A DNA stretch of 64,000 nucleotides from Roseovarius sp. Pro17 (GCF_035599575.1 NZ_CP141179.1:930001-994000); one strand, 5' to 3'. Shown: positions 46,851 to 58,986, numbered from the stretch's first letter. Notes: generated from the sequence alone by a model not told the origin. Made by a program: numbers and translations.

Positions 46851-47765
46851 ATGCTTGTCGTTGCAGCCCTTGGCGGTAATGCGCTGCTCGAGCGTGGCCA
46901 GCCTTTGACCGCAGAGAACCAGCGTTCAAACGCGCGGACCGCCGCAGCCGCGCTGGCCAAGATTGTCCGCGCTGGTCACGATCTGGTCGTCACCCACGGC
47001 AACGGCCCGCAGGTCGGGCTGCTGGCGCTTCAGGGTGCGGCGTATAAACCGGATGAGGCCTATCCGCTGGACGTTCTGGGGGCCGAGACGGGCGGTATGA
47101 TCGGCTACATGATCGAGCAGGAGTTGGAGAATGCGCTGGAACACTCGCGCCCGGTCGCAACACTGCTGACGCAGGTGGTGGTCGATGCGGCCGATCCGGC
47201 GTTTCAGGACCCGACCAAATTTATCGGCCCCGTCTACGAGAAGGCCGAGGCCGAGGCGCGTGCCAAGGCCGCAGGTTGGACCATTGCGGCCGATGGTGAC
47301 AAATGGCGCCGCGTCGTGGCGTCGCCCAAGCCGGTGGAAATCCCCGATATCCGCGTGCTGAAGCTGCTGCTAGATCAGCGCGTTATCGTGATCTGCACCG
47401 GCGGCGGCGGTATCCCCGTGCTGCGCGGCAAGGACGGCAGCCTCACCGGCGTTGAGGCCGTCATCGACAAGGACGCGGCCAGCGCCCTGCTGGCGCAGGA
47501 ACTGGACGCGGATGCGTTGCTGTTGCTGACGGACGTGCCCGCCGTGATGCGGGGTTTTGGCACGCCCGAACAGGCCGAGATCGGCCAGATCACCCCCAAA
47601 GACGCGCTAAAGCTGGATCTGCCCGCTGGCTCAATGAAGCCGAAGGTTGTCGCCGCCGCCACCTTCGCCACCAGCGGAGGCATGGCTGGCATCGGACGGC
47701 TGGACAGCGCGCTTTCGATTTTGGAAGGCAAAGCAGGAACGCGGATCGTTTCGGAACAATCATAA
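46851..47765 (+). CDS. arcC: Carbamate kinase (304 aa)
   Basis: Converts carbamoyl phosphate plus ADP to ATP, carbamate and then CO2 and ammonia: the ATP-yielding step. Amino-acid-kinase-fold motifs are LGGNALL at the N-terminus, [15 protein letters not shown] near residue 45, CTGGGGIPV near 182 and [13 protein letters not shown] near 205. It starts two bases after the arcB stop. The ATP produced could feed the N-ATPase encoded just downstream. Confidence 0.97.
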   Translation: MLVVAALGGNALLERGQPLTAENQRSNARTAAAALAKIVRAGHDLVVTHGNGPQVGLLALQGAAYKPDEAYPLDVLGAETGGMIGYMIEQELENALEHSRPVATLLTQVVVDAADPAFQDPTKFIGPVYEKAEAEARAKAAGWTIAADGDKWRRVVASPKPVEIPDIRVLKLLLDQRVIVICTGGGGIPVLRGKDGSLTGVEAVIDKDAASALLAQELDADALLLLTDVPAVMRGFGTPEQAEIGQITPKDALKLDLPAGSMKPKVVAAATFATSGGMAGIGRLDSALSILEGKAGTRIVSEQS

Positions 47766-47795
47766 GATTCCAGTAAGATACCGAGGAGTAGTAAA

Positions 47796-50131
<2,336 letters not shown>

Positions 50132-50135
<4 letters not shown>

Positions 50136-50416
50136 CCGAGGATCGCAAAAAGCAGACCGATCAGATCGCCCGCAGCGCGGCGCGCAAGAAGGCGGCACGC
50201 GAAAATCCCGGCCCCAGCCCGCTGCGCGGGATCGGCGTGTTCGGGATGATCGGCTGGTCGGTCGCCGTGCCGACCGTCGCAGGCGCGTTTCTGGGTCTCT
50301 GGCTGGATCGGGTGCGCCCGCAGGAATTCTCGTGGACCATTGCGCTGATCCTTGGCGGCGTCACCATCGGAGCGGTGCTGGCATGGATCTGGATCGACAA
50401 GGAGAAGGACGAATGA
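50132..50416 (+). CDS. atpQ: N-ATPase accessory protein AtpQ (AtpI-like, 94 aa)
   Basis: A basic N-terminal stretch then two membrane helices (about 35-57 and 65-85) with the AtpI/gene-1 pattern GVFGMIGWSVAVPTVAGAFLG-WLD. AtpI-like proteins help assemble the c-ring or move Mg2+. The small AtpQ-AtpR pair between atpC and atpB is the hallmark of N-ATPase operons. Overlaps of 4 bases with both neighbours. Confidence 0.88.
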
Positions 50417-50718
50417 TGTCTGGGATAGATTGGATCGCTGTCGGGCTGGGGATATTGGCCGGGACGGCGGCGGGCGCGGCCTATTTCGCGGGGCTGGCCT
50501 GGGGGGTGCAGTTGGCACTGCGCAGCGCGCGCCCCGCCGCGGTGCTGGTTCCCAGTGCTGCGCTTCGCATCGCGTTGCTGTTGGCCGCTGGCTGGTGGAC
50601 CGCATTTTTGGGCACCTCGGCACTGGTCGGCTTTGCGCTGGCCTTTCTGGCGCTGCGGCTTGTTCTGGTGGCTACAGTTCGGCCTAAGTCGGTCAAAGGG
50701 GGCGAACAATGGAACTGA
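50413..50718 (+). CDS. atpR: N-ATPase subunit AtpR (101 aa)
   Basis: A small membrane protein with three hydrophobic helices and conserved Arg residues (ALRSARPAAVLVPSAALRIALL), found only in N-ATPase operons. It is proposed to help c-ring assembly or stability. The ATG at 50413 overlaps the atpQ stop (ATGATG), and its 3' end overlaps atpB by 10 bases. Confidence 0.88.
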   Translation: MMSGIDWIAVGLGILAGTAAGAAYFAGLAWGVQLALRSARPAAVLVPSAALRIALLLAAGWWTAFLGTSALVGFALAFLALRLVLVATVRPKSVKGGEQWN

Positions 50719-51419
50719 CCCCTGACGACACGATCCTATTCAGCATTGCCGGTTTCGGCCTTAACGCCACCATCGTCTTTACATGGATCGTGATGGCGCT
50801 GCTGACTGGCGCGTCAATCCTGATCACCCGCAACCTACGCCCCGACGTGCCGCCTGACCGCTGGCGCACAACGCTTGAGACGATCGTGCTGACCATTCAG
50901 GGCCAGATCAACGAGATTAGCGCGCGGCCCGACCGCCGCCTGCTATATTTTTCGGGCACGCTGTTTTTGTTCATCATTGTGTCGAACCTGCTTGCAATCG
51001 TTCCGGGCTGGCACGCGCCGACCGCGTCGCTCTCGACCACTGCCGGCCTTGCCTTGGCGGTGCTGGTCGCCGTGCCGCTTTTTGGTATCGGCAGCCGTGG
51101 CCTTGGCGGCTATCTGCGCAGCTATATTGAGCCGAACATCGTCATGCTGCCTTTCAACATCATCGGTGAGGCGTCACGCGGCGTATCACTGGCGATCCGC
51201 CTTTACGGCAACGTGATGAGCGGCGCGGTGATCGCCGCGATCCTGCTGAGTGTCGCGCCGTTCTTTTTCCCCGTGGTGATGGACATGCTGGGGATGCTGA
51301 CCGGCGTCATCCAGGCCTACATCTTTGCCATTCTCGCCACTGTCTACATCTCATCCGCGACGGCCACGCCAGAACCTCAGTCTGGGCCTGCGGAACAAAC
51401 TGCAAAGGAGCAGACATGA
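50709..51419 (+). CDS. atpB: N-type ATPase subunit a, AtpB (236 aa)
   Basis: A membrane stator protein with five to six helices. The essential helix-4 Arg lies in EASRGVSLAIRLYGNVMSG, and IVSNLLAIVPG and the late helix GVIQAYIFAILATVYIS match the family. It makes the ion half-channels with the c-ring. Overlaps atpE by 4 bases. Confidence 0.95.
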   Translation: MELTPDDTILFSIAGFGLNATIVFTWIVMALLTGASILITRNLRPDVPPDRWRTTLETIVLTIQGQINEISARPDRRLLYFSGTLFLFIIVSNLLAIVPGWHAPTASLSTTAGLALAVLVAVPLFGIGSRGLGGYLRSYIEPNIVMLPFNIIGEASRGVSLAIRLYGNVMSGAVIAAILLSVAPFFFPVVMDMLGMLTGVIQAYIFAILATVYISSATATPEPQSGPAEQTAKEQT

Positions 51420-51718
51420 CCGATCTATCCATCATCGCCGCCATCTCGATCTTTACGGCTGGACTGACCGTCGCGTTCGGCGCGCTTGGCCCGGCGCTGG
51501 GCGAAGGACGCGCCGCAGCATCGGCCCTTAGCGCCATCGCGCAGCAGCCTGATGCGGGCGGGGTGCTGTCGCGCACGCTGTTCGTCAGCCTCGCCATGAT
51601 CGAATCGACGGCTATCTACTGCTTTGTCGTTGCGATGATCCTGCTCTTTGCCAACCCGTTCTGGAATGCGGCAGTCGAGGCCGCCAAGCAAGGGGCGTCC
51701 GTGGGGGTGGGTGGCTAA
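51416..51718 (+). CDS. atpE: N-type ATPase c subunit AtpE (100 aa)
   Basis: Two-helix rotor-ring protein. Helix 2 contains E63-S64-T65-x-x-Y68 (IESTAIY), the motif of Na+-binding c subunits such as that of Ilyobacter. Helix 1 has E30 (GPALGEG) where Ilyobacter has Gln32. A pair of carboxylates per site is a recurring N-ATPase feature. The Burkholderia pseudomallei N-type c17 ring has been reported to be proton-specific, so the coupling ion here is not certain. The polar loop IAQQPDAGG faces the gamma subunit. Confidence 0.95.
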   Translation: MTDLSIIAAISIFTAGLTVAFGALGPALGEGRAAASALSAIAQQPDAGGVLSRTLFVSLAMIESTAIYCFVVAMILLFANPFWNAAVEAAKQGASVGVGG

Positions 51719-51720
51719 GC

Positions 51721-52479
51721 ATGTCCATCGACTGGATCACCGTTGCGGCGCAGATCGCCAACTTTCTGGTGCTGGTGTGGCTGCTCAAGCGGTTTCTCTA
51801 CCGACCTATTCTGGACGGCATCGACGCGCGCGAGCGTCAGATTACCGAGCGTATGCAAGAGGCGGGCCGCATCCGCGCCGAGGCCGAGGCAGCCGAGGCC
51901 GAGCATCAGTTCGAAATCGCCCGGCTGAAGGCAGGGCGTGAGGGCGTGCTGGCCGAGGCGCGTAAGGAGGCCGAGCAGGAGCGCGATCAGATCCTGTCGA
52001 CCGCCCGCGAGCAGACCGCCCGCGAGCATGCCGCGCGCGAGGAGGCGCGCACCGACGAGGCGCGCCGCTTTGCCGCCGATCTGGAACTGCGCGGCGCGTC
52101 GGCCTTGGTGGCCCTTTTGCGCAAGGCGCTGGGCGATCTTTCGGGCGAAACGCTGGAGGACCGCATCGTCGCCCGCGCGGCCGAGCGTTTGCCGGGCATG
52201 GCCGCTGATCTGGCGGATGCCGCGGGCGAAAGCCGCAAGGCGATCGTCACGACCCAAGCCCGGCTGCCGGACGATCTGCAAGCGCGGCTCAAGCGTGATA
52301 TTAGGGACGCGATGCCGGATATCAACGTGCAGTTCCGCACTGATCCGGACCAATCGCCAGGTCTGGGCCTGCGCGTAGGCGGCGCGCAACTGGGGTGGAC
52401 CGCAGATGCCTATGTGAATGGGTTGCAGGACATACTGGAAGGCGCGCGCCATGAAAGAGGGCAGTCCGATGCCGCATGA
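51721..52479 (+). CDS. atpF: N-type ATPase subunit b, AtpF, long form (252 aa)
   Basis: One N-terminal membrane helix ([20 protein letters not shown]), a long charged coiled-coil rich in Glu, Ala and Arg (about 35-115), then a C-terminal globular part. At 252 residues it is longer than the usual 155-165-residue b subunit; the extra C-terminal domain is typical of N-ATPases, which have no delta gene, and probably replaces delta in binding alpha. It starts two bases after atpE. Confidence 0.93.
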   Translation: MSIDWITVAAQIANFLVLVWLLKRFLYRPILDGIDARERQITERMQEAGRIRAEAEAAEAEHQFEIARLKAGREGVLAEARKEAEQERDQILSTAREQTAREHAAREEARTDEARRFAADLELRGASALVALLRKALGDLSGETLEDRIVARAAERLPGMAADLADAAGESRKAIVTTQARLPDDLQARLKRDIRDAMPDINVQFRTDPDQSPGLGLRVGGAQLGWTADAYVNGLQDILEGARHERGQSDAA

Positions 52480-53977
52480 AAATGCCCTGTTGCAAGCCCT
52501 GCTGGATGCCCCCGCACCCCAGCCCGAACTAAGCGAGATCGGGCAGGTGACCGAGGTGGGCGACGGCATCGCCATCGTAAGCGGGCTGGCGCGCGCGCTG
52601 GTGGACGAAATGCTGGATTTCGGCAATGGCCTTATGGGCGTCGTCTTTGATCTGGAAGAGGGGCGCTTGGGCGTCGTGCTGTTGGGCGATGCGGGGCATG
52701 TCGTGCCGGGCACGGATGTGCGCCGCACTGGCAGGGTGGTCGCAGTGCCTGTTGGCCGTGCGCTACTGGGCCGGGTCGTGGATGCGCTGGGCCGTCCCCG
52801 CGATGGCGGCGCGCCGCCACAGACGGACCGCACCCGCCCCATCGAAATGGAAGCGCCCAGCATTCTGGATCGCGCGCCCGTAGCCCGCCCGTTGGCGACG
52901 GGACTGAAGGCCATCGATGCCGCCGTCCCCGTGGGGCTGGGGCAGCGCGAGCTGATTATCGGCGATCGCCAAACCGGCAAGACATCCATAGCGGTCGACA
53001 CGATCCTGAACCAGAAGGGCACCAGCGTTCTGTGCGTCTATTGCGCTATCGGTCAGCGCGGCGATGCGGTGGCCAAGGTCATCGGTTCGATCCGCGACGG
53101 CGGCATGATGGATAAAACCGTGGTGATTTCGGCAGGCGACGAAGAGGCGCCGGGCCTGTCCTACGTCGCGCCCTACGCCGCCATGTCGATGGCCGAGGTC
53201 CTCGCCATGGGCGGCAATGATGTCGTCATCATCTTCGACGATCTGACGCATCACGCCCATTCCTACCGCGAATTGTCGCTGCTCTTGCGCCGCCCCCCAG
53301 GTCGTGAGGCGTTTCCGGGCGATATCTTCTTTGTGCATGCGCGCCTGCTGGAACGGGCGGGCCAGTTCGCTAATCATGCCGGGGGCGGGTCGATTACGGC
53401 GCTGCCGGTGGTGGAAACGCAGGCCGAAAACCTGTCGGCCTATATCCCGACGAACCTGATTTCGATCACCGATGGACAGATTTATCTCTCGCCCCGCCTC
53501 GTGCGCAGAAACCAGTTTCCGGCGGTCGATCTGGGCGTATCGGTCAGCCGCGTGGGCGGCAAGGCGCAGGCGCCTGCGTTCCGTGAGGTGGCAGGCAACC
53601 TGCGCGTGACCCTGTCGCAATTCGAAGAACTGGAAGAGTTCGCGCGCTTTGGAACGCGCCTTGACGACGATACACGCCACCGGCTGGCGCGTGGTGCAGC
53701 CGTGCGCGGGGCGCTACGTCAGCCCGAGCGTGATCCGATGGCTCCGGACGAGCAGTTGGCGGTTCTGCTGGCCGCGATGGGCGGCCTTCTGGACAATATG
53801 GACGAGGCCGAAATGGCCGTCGCGATGGCGGCCATTCGCGAGGATGTGCGCATCAATGTCAGCGAGACGGCGGACATCATCGCCTCCGATCGCAGTCTTG
53901 GCGACGAGGATCGCGCCCGCATCGTGAACGCCGCGCGTGCGGCAATCTCGGAGGCAGAACATGGCCCAGACGCTTGA
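52469..53977 (+). CDS. atpA: N-type ATPase alpha subunit AtpA (502 aa)
   Basis: Non-catalytic nucleotide-binding subunit. P-loop GDRQTGKTS near residue 168, and the family segments [11 protein letters not shown] and [10 protein letters not shown] chose ATG 52469 (MPHEN, GAGGG 7 bases upstream); ATG 52451 with GGAAGG 7 bases upstream is equally possible and adds six residues. The 3' end overlaps atpG by 17 bases. Confidence 0.95.
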   Translation: MPHENALLQALLDAPAPQPELSEIGQVTEVGDGIAIVSGLARALVDEMLDFGNGLMGVVFDLEEGRLGVVLLGDAGHVVPGTDVRRTGRVVAVPVGRALLGRVVDALGRPRDGGAPPQTDRTRPIEMEAPSILDRAPVARPLATGLKAIDAAVPVGLGQRELIIGDRQTGKTSIAVDTILNQKGTSVLCVYCAIGQRGDAVAKVIGSIRDGGMMDKTVVISAGDEEAPGLSYVAPYAAMSMAEVLAMGGNDVVIIFDDLTHHAHSYRELSLLLRRPPGREAFPGDIFFVHARLLERAGQFANHAGGGSITALPVVETQAENLSAYIPTNLISITDGQIYLSPRLVRRNQFPAVDLGVSVSRVGGKAQAPAFREVAGNLRVTLSQFEELEEFARFGTRLDDDTRHRLARGAAVRGALRQPERDPMAPDEQLAVLLAAMGGLLDNMDEAEMAVAMAAIREDVRINVSETADIIASDRSLGDEDRARIVNAARAAISEAEHGPDA

Positions 53978-54869
53978 ACGCCTGACCCGGCGCACCGACA
54001 CGATGCAAAGCATTCGTGGCATCGTGCGCACGATGAAGACGATGTCGGCCATCAACGCCGCCCCGTACGAGCAAGCGGCCGAGGCGATAGATGCCTGGCG
54101 CGATATCGTGCTGGACGGGCTGCACGCTTTCTTGCACTGCAACGGCCCATTGAAGCATAGGACTGTGGACGATCCGCAAAGGGTGCTGATCGTGATGGGG
54201 TCCGATCACGGCCTTTGTGGCAACTATAACGAGCTGTTGGCGCGTGAGGTCGTGCGCCAGCCCGACGTGGGCAGGGCGCAGGTCATCTGCGTCGGCGCGC
54301 AGATGCAGGATGCGCTTGGGGGCGAGGGGGTCACGCCTGTTACGACGTTGCTGCCGCCTGCCAATGCCGACGGGCTGATCCGGTTGGCGAGCCAGCTGGT
54401 CACACGGCTGGACACGGTGCGCGCAGAGGCCGGGCAGGGCGCTCTGGCTGCCGATCTGGTCTATACGCAGCGCGGCGCGCATGGTCTGCAATCGCCGGTC
54501 ACGCAGGCGCTGCTGCCGCTCGATCCCGATATGCTGGACGCGCTCGCGCAGCGACCGTGGGTGTCGCGCAGCCTGCCGCAACATACGCTGCCGGCCCCCG
54601 ATCTGTTGGCGGGGCTGGTGCGAAATCTGGTCTTTGCCACACTCTACCGCGCCGCGGCAGAGGCGCTGGTGACGGAAAACGCCGCCCGCCTTGCCCGGAT
54701 GCAGCAGGCCGAGCAATCCGTCGATGAAAACCTGGAGGACTTGAAGGCCGAAACCCGCTCGGTCCGGCAAAGCGAGATCACGACCGAACTTCTGGATGTC
54801 ATCGTCGGCTTCGAGGCGCTCAAAGGGCGGGATCGCCGCAAAAAGCGCAACCGCGCGGCCAGCCGCTAG
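53961..54869 (+). CDS. atpG: N-type ATPase gamma subunit AtpG (302 aa)
   Basis: Central stalk. The N-terminal coiled-coil [27 protein letters not shown], the [12 protein letters not shown] motif near residue 76 and the C-terminal helix with [22 protein letters not shown] match the family; the last part is diverged as in other N-ATPases. ATG 53961 follows GGAGG by 6 bases. It is the last atp gene. Confidence 0.93.
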   Translation: MAQTLERLTRRTDTMQSIRGIVRTMKTMSAINAAPYEQAAEAIDAWRDIVLDGLHAFLHCNGPLKHRTVDDPQRVLIVMGSDHGLCGNYNELLAREVVRQPDVGRAQVICVGAQMQDALGGEGVTPVTTLLPPANADGLIRLASQLVTRLDTVRAEAGQGALAADLVYTQRGAHGLQSPVTQALLPLDPDMLDALAQRPWVSRSLPQHTLPAPDLLAGLVRNLVFATLYRAAAEALVTENAARLARMQQAEQSVDENLEDLKAETRSVRQSEITTELLDVIVGFEALKGRDRRKKRNRAASR

Positions 54870-54887
54870 GATTATGGGGTGGATGCA

Positions 54888-55304
54888 ATGTTGGTACATC
54901 AGATCATGCGAACACGAGTTACAACCATCGGTCCGAACACCTCGGTGCGCGCGGCGGCGGCGTTGATGGGGGATCGTGATATCGGGATGCTTCCGGTTTG
55001 CCTGCGTGGCAAACCCATCGGGATCGTGACCGACCGCGATCTTGTGATCCGCCTTCTATCCAATCTGGGACCGGTCTCTGACGTGCCAGTTCGCAAGATT
55101 ATGACGCGCCCTGTCATGGTCTGCCGCGCTGATTGCGATATCGTTCAGGCTGCGCGGCTGATGGGCGAGTGGCAGATTAGACGGCTTATGGTTTGCGACG
55201 AGGGCGGTCGCCTCGTCGGTGTCATATCCCTTGGCGACATCGCGCGCGACGCAAGCGAGGAATTGGCCGGGCAGGCCCTGGGCGAGACGGTCGAATGTCG
55301 TTGA
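54888..55304 (+). CDS. Tandem CBS domain protein (138 aa)
   Basis: Two CBS motifs fill the protein: VHQIMRTRVTTIGPNTSVRAAAALM ending GIVTDRDLV, and VRKIMTRPVMVCRADCDIVQAARLM ending GVISLGDIA. Such free-standing pairs bind adenine nucleotides and sense energy charge. It follows atpG by 18 bases and is probably the last gene of the arc-hdeD-atp run, where it could act as an energy sensor for the pump (inference). A GTG three codons upstream is a less likely start. Confidence 0.85.
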   Translation: MLVHQIMRTRVTTIGPNTSVRAAAALMGDRDIGMLPVCLRGKPIGIVTDRDLVIRLLSNLGPVSDVPVRKIMTRPVMVCRADCDIVQAARLMGEWQIRRLMVCDEGGRLVGVISLGDIARDASEELAGQALGETVECR

Positions 55305-55309
55305 TCCGC

Positions 55310-56041
55310 TCAGGCCGGCAACGGCCACCTGATGAGAATTTCCTCCTTGAAGCGATCGAGATCGATATCGGCCAGCGCGCATAGCGCGGGCAGGTCGATC
55401 AACTCGATGGAGTGGCGATCAAAATGCCGGATCAGGCCACCAACCTCGAAACGCCGCATCGTGCGACAGACGTGGACGTTAGTCATCCCGGTGAATTCGC
55501 CGAACTTCTGCTGAGAGATCGGAAACTCAAATGCGGCGCCTTCGGTGCGGCCGACCGCCTGCAATCTGGTGTAGATTTCCAGCAGCGCATAGGCGATCCG
55601 GCTGGCGGCGCTGCCACGGCCCAGCCGCAAAAGGAGTTCGGACGTGCGCGATTGCGTCGTCAGGATCGACGCAGCCAGAACCTGACGCAATCGCGCCGAG
55701 GCCGCGCAAGGTCCGTTGGCGTCGTTGGGGCCGATCCGGATGTATTCGACATCGCTCAGCGCCTCCATTGTGGTGGCGGCGACGGCGACCATCTGGGTGC
55801 CGACGAGGGCGAAATCGCCGGGTAACATCATGTCGATGATTTGCACATCGCCCGATTGGAACGTCTTGGACAATGCGATCCAGCCGTCGAGCAGCAAAAT
55901 GGAATAATCTGCAGCGTCGCTTTCGTGAACGAGAATTTCATCGCGCTTGGCATATCGGGTCCGGAAGGTGTCGTTGCCGACCAATATGCTCTTCAACGTG
56001 TTCTGAAGGCCGTTTGGCACGATCACCGGGCGATTGAGCAT
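55310..56041 (-). CDS. Crp/Fnr-family regulator without Fe-S cysteines (243 aa)
   Basis: An N-terminal cNMP-type beta-roll (about 30-130; LLLDGWIALSKTF, GDFALVG) and a C-terminal winged helix with SQQKFGEFTGMTNVHVCRTMRRFEVGGLI. The Cys set needed for an FNR Fe-S cluster is absent. The recognition helix reads VHVCR where FNR has ExxSR, so it probably reads a different DNA site than the FNR boxes found here. It converges on the CBS gene, with 5 bases between stops, and faces the chaperone operon. The ligand is unknown. Confidence 0.88.
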   Translation of the reverse strand: MLNRPVIVPNGLQNTLKSILVGNDTFRTRYAKRDEILVHESDAADYSILLLDGWIALSKTFQSGDVQIIDMMLPGDFALVGTQMVAVAATTMEALSDVEYIRIGPNDANGPCAASARLRQVLAASILTTQSRTSELLLRLGRGSAASRIAYALLEIYTRLQAVGRTEGAAFEFPISQQKFGEFTGMTNVHVCRTMRRFEVGGLIRHFDRHSIELIDLPALCALADIDLDRFKEEILIRWPLPA

Positions 56042-56426
56042 CAGTGCAATCCTATTGTGAAAACTACGAAAAATGAAAACTAGGAAATCATCTATGATGA
56101 CAATAGGCGCTCAAGCTATGCGATCTAAGGGCCGTTTGGCGGGACACAACGTCACACCGGCGGTTTTCAGCCACTTTGGCACGGCGGGTCCTGCTGCAGC
56201 GGATTAAGACAGTCAGCCTCGCGTGCCACGTGTTTTGGTGTTGATGAATGATAGCGAAGCCGTGCGCGATGCGTGGGACGAAATCTCGGGTTCGCGCACT
56301 GGAAATTCTGACGAACAATCGCGATATTAAAACGAAGGCCGCCAACCGGAGGTCGAGACACTGGACGAAGCCGCGCAGCGAGAAATCTGGGCAGCAACAT
56401 GCGGGACGAAACAAAGGGCGTAGTAA
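56042..56426. other. Intergenic region between crp-like gene and dnaJ/cbpA
   Basis: About 385 bases, AT-rich near 56050-56100 where two divergent promoters are expected. A 28-codon frame beginning ATG 56246 (MNDSEAVRDAWDEIS) ends at TAA near 56330 and may be a gene relic. No FNR consensus site was found. Confidence 0.4.
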
Positions 56427-57353
56427 ATGAGTGATGATCCCTACAAGGCCCTCGGTGTTCCCAAGGACGCGCCGCAGGCTGACATAAAGAAGGCCTACCG
56501 CAAGCTGGCCAAGACGCTCCATCCTGATCTGCATCCGGGCGACAAGGCCAAGGACGCCGAATTTCGGGCGATCTCTGCCGCCTATGAAATCATTGGCGAC
56601 GCAGAGAAGCGCAAACGCTTTGATGCGGGCGAAATTGACGCCAGCGGACAGGAACGACCGGAACGGCAGTATTATCGGCAACATACCGGGGCTGACCCGA
56701 TGGGCCGCTACGAGTCGGCCGAAGGCTATGGAGATTTCGAGGATGTTTCGGATATCTTTGCCGATCTCTTTGGCGGCCGAAGGCAGTCGCGCGGCGGGCA
56801 GGGCTTTGCCGCGCGTGGCGGCGATGTGCGCTATCGTCTGGACGTCGATTTCATGGATGCCGTGCGGGGCGCGAAACGCGCCGTGCCTTTGCCAGATGGC
56901 AGTGCGATTGACCTGACGATCCCGGTTGGGATCCGCGATGGCCAGACACTTCGTTTGCGCGGAAAAGGCCAGCCAGGCATGGGCGGTGGTCCGGCGGGCG
57001 ACGCTTATGTGGAGATTGGCGTGGGCGCGCATCCGGTTTTTACGCGTGACGGAAACGACATCGAAGTCGAGGTCCCGATCGGGTTCGACGAGGCTGTTCT
57101 GGGCGCAAAGATCGAGGTTCCGACGCTGTCGGGCAAGGTGTCGATGAGTATTCCCAAAGGGGCCTCGACGGGACAGCGATTGCGGCTAAAGGGCAAAGGA
57201 ATTGCACCTGCCAAGGGGGCCGCAGGTGATCAATACGTCCGCTTGCGGGTCGTGATGCCGCGCAAGATCGACACAAGAATGGAACAGATTGCGCAGGACT
57301 GGCGGGACAATGTAAGCGAAGACCCGCGCGCCGATCTTTGGAGGGCTGTATGA
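56427..57353 (+). CDS. cbpA: CbpA-type DnaJ co-chaperone (308 aa)
   Basis: An N-terminal J domain (residues 3-70) with the HPD motif in KTLHPDLHPG, a short linker containing FGGRRQSRGGQGF, then two C-terminal substrate domains (RYRLDVDFMDAVRG and VPIGFDEAVLGAKIEVPTLSG). There is no zinc-finger domain, so it is the CbpA rather than the DnaJ type. Its stop overlaps the cbpM start. It partners with DnaK in stationary or stress conditions. Confidence 0.92.
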   Translation: MSDDPYKALGVPKDAPQADIKKAYRKLAKTLHPDLHPGDKAKDAEFRAISAAYEIIGDAEKRKRFDAGEIDASGQERPERQYYRQHTGADPMGRYESAEGYGDFEDVSDIFADLFGGRRQSRGGQGFAARGGDVRYRLDVDFMDAVRGAKRAVPLPDGSAIDLTIPVGIRDGQTLRLRGKGQPGMGGGPAGDAYVEIGVGAHPVFTRDGNDIEVEVPIGFDEAVLGAKIEVPTLSGKVSMSIPKGASTGQRLRLKGKGIAPAKGAAGDQYVRLRVVMPRKIDTRMEQIAQDWRDNVSEDPRADLWRAV

Positions 57354-57688
57354 TGTTGGGTGAACGCGATGTCTTGACCCGGGTTCGACGCGTGCGATTG
57401 CAAGAACTCAGATTCTGGGTGCAGGAAGGTTGGGTCAGGCCCGCCGAAAGTGACAACGGTCCCTCCTTTGACGAACTGGATTTGGCGCGTATCCGGCTGG
57501 TGCGTGACCTGCGCAAGGATTTGTCGCTACCCACCGATACGGTTCCAGTGATTTTGTCGCTGCTGGATCAGGTTCATGGGCTGCGGCGCGAATTGCGCAG
57601 TCTGGCCGATGCCGTGGACGCCCAGCCCGAGGAGACACGGCAGGCGATTGTCGCCGCGTATCGCAAGGGAATGACGCAACAGAAATGA
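57350..57688 (+). CDS. cbpM: Chaperone modulator CbpM (112 aa)
   Basis: A small MerR-like winged-helix protein (LQELRFWVQEGWVRP-----FDELDLARIRLVRDL) that binds the J domain of CbpA and blocks its activity in E. coli. ATG 57350 overlaps the cbpA stop (ATGATG). A helical C-terminus follows. The operon partner makes the call solid. Confidence 0.9.
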   Translation: MMLGERDVLTRVRRVRLQELRFWVQEGWVRPAESDNGPSFDELDLARIRLVRDLRKDLSLPTDTVPVILSLLDQVHGLRRELRSLADAVDAQPEETRQAIVAAYRKGMTQQK

Positions 57689-57739
57689 CGCGTGTTTTGT
57701 CCGTCAGCGGCATTCAGTGAACTGATATCAGTCCGCCTG

Positions 57740-57753
57740 TTGATGCCGATCAA
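57740..57753. promoter_or_regulatory. Perfect FNR box upstream of the site-2 protease gene
   Basis: TTGAT-GCCG-ATCAA matches the FNR/FnrL consensus exactly, 54 bases before the ATG of the protease gene and after the cbpM stop. It predicts induction of the downstream unit at low oxygen. Confidence 0.8.
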
Positions 57754-57807
57754 TTCGGGACTGCGCCAAGATCAATAGACTTGCTTGTTATATTCAAGAG
57801 GTGCGCA

Positions 57808-58986
57808 ATGTTCTCCAGATCATTCAGGCTCATGTCGCTGATGGGTTTCGACGTGAAAATCGATCCAAGCTGGTTTTTGATAGCCGCCTTGATCACATGG
57901 AGCCTCGCGACGGGCTATTTTCCGTTCGTCGTGCCGGGCGGGACGCTGTTTGCCTATGTCGTCATGGCCTTGGCGGCGATGCTGCTGTTCTTTGGCTCTT
58001 TGATCCTGCACGAATTGGCGCATTCCGTTGTGGCGCGACGTTTCGGTATGAAAATCAAAGGGATCACCCTGTTCCTCTTTGGCGGTGTCGCCGAGCTGGG
58101 CGCGGAACCCGAAACCGCCAAGGCCGAGCTTTGGGTGGCGCTGGCCGGACCGGCGATGAGCATCGCCTTGGCAGCCCTGTTCTGGGTCGTCGAAATAATC
58201 GCTGTGCGACTGGAACTGCCGGACCCGGCGGCGGCGATATTCGGCTATCTTGCCCTGATCAATCTGGTTCTCGCCCTGTTCAATCTGCTTCCCGCTTTTC
58301 CGCTGGACGGCGGACGTGTCTTGCGCGCCTTGCTTTGGAAACGCCACGGCAACCTGCTTAAAGCGACGCGGGTGGCATCAATGTCCGGCACCATTCTGGC
58401 CTGGTTGCTGATCGCACTGGGATTGTTTTCGGTGGTTGGGGGCAGCGCGGTTGGTGGCATTTGGCAGGTCCTGATTGGGCTGTTTTTGCTTGGGGCGGCC
58501 AAGAACGCCTATCGTCAACAGCTGATGGCGACGGTGGTGACACACCAGACGGTAGGCGATTTGATGAGCCGGTCGGTCGTGACCACGGCACCCGAGCGGA
58601 CCCTCATGAGCCTTGTCCATGATACTGTGTTGCGACATCGCTTCAGCTTTATCCCGGTGGTCGAGGAGGGGCGCTTGCTGGGCTACATTGATCTGGATAC
58701 CGCCATGCTGACCGATCAGGAGAGTTGGCCTAGAACCCGCGTCGATGATGTGCTTATCGCCAGCGACGACAGCAACACGGCCAGCCCGGATATGACAGCC
58801 GAAGAGCTGATTGACCGTATGGCCGACTCAAATCGGCGCAAATACCTGGTCGCAGACGGCAAGCGATTGGTAGGCGTTATTTCGATGTCGGATCTGATCA
58901 ACTATCTTGCCCTGACGAGGCAGGTTAGTGAGTTGTCGCGCGCAGGCGGATCGAAACCATCGACAGCAAGGGGGCAGAACGTTTGA
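57808..58986 (+). CDS. Site-2 protease (M50) with two CBS domains (392 aa)
   Basis: An intramembrane metalloprotease of the M50B/SpoIVFB-like group. Zinc ligands are in HELAHSVVAR (near residue 69) and the Asp in NLLPAFPLDGGRVLRAL. Six hydrophobic segments are visible. From about residue 245 there are two CBS motifs (VGDLMSRSVVTTAPERTLMSL and MTAEELIDRMADSNRRKYLV with GVISMSDLI). CBS-fused S2Ps are thought to be gated by nucleotides. I start at ATG 57808 after AGAGG. A perfect FNR box lies just upstream. Substrates are unknown. Confidence 0.9.
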   Translation: MFSRSFRLMSLMGFDVKIDPSWFLIAALITWSLATGYFPFVVPGGTLFAYVVMALAAMLLFFGSLILHELAHSVVARRFGMKIKGITLFLFGGVAELGAEPETAKAELWVALAGPAMSIALAALFWVVEIIAVRLELPDPAAAIFGYLALINLVLALFNLLPAFPLDGGRVLRALLWKRHGNLLKATRVASMSGTILAWLLIALGLFSVVGGSAVGGIWQVLIGLFLLGAAKNAYRQQLMATVVTHQTVGDLMSRSVVTTAPERTLMSLVHDTVLRHRFSFIPVVEEGRLLGYIDLDTAMLTDQESWPRTRVDDVLIASDDSNTASPDMTAEELIDRMADSNRRKYLVADGKRLVGVISMSDLINYLALTRQVSELSRAGGSKPSTARGQNV

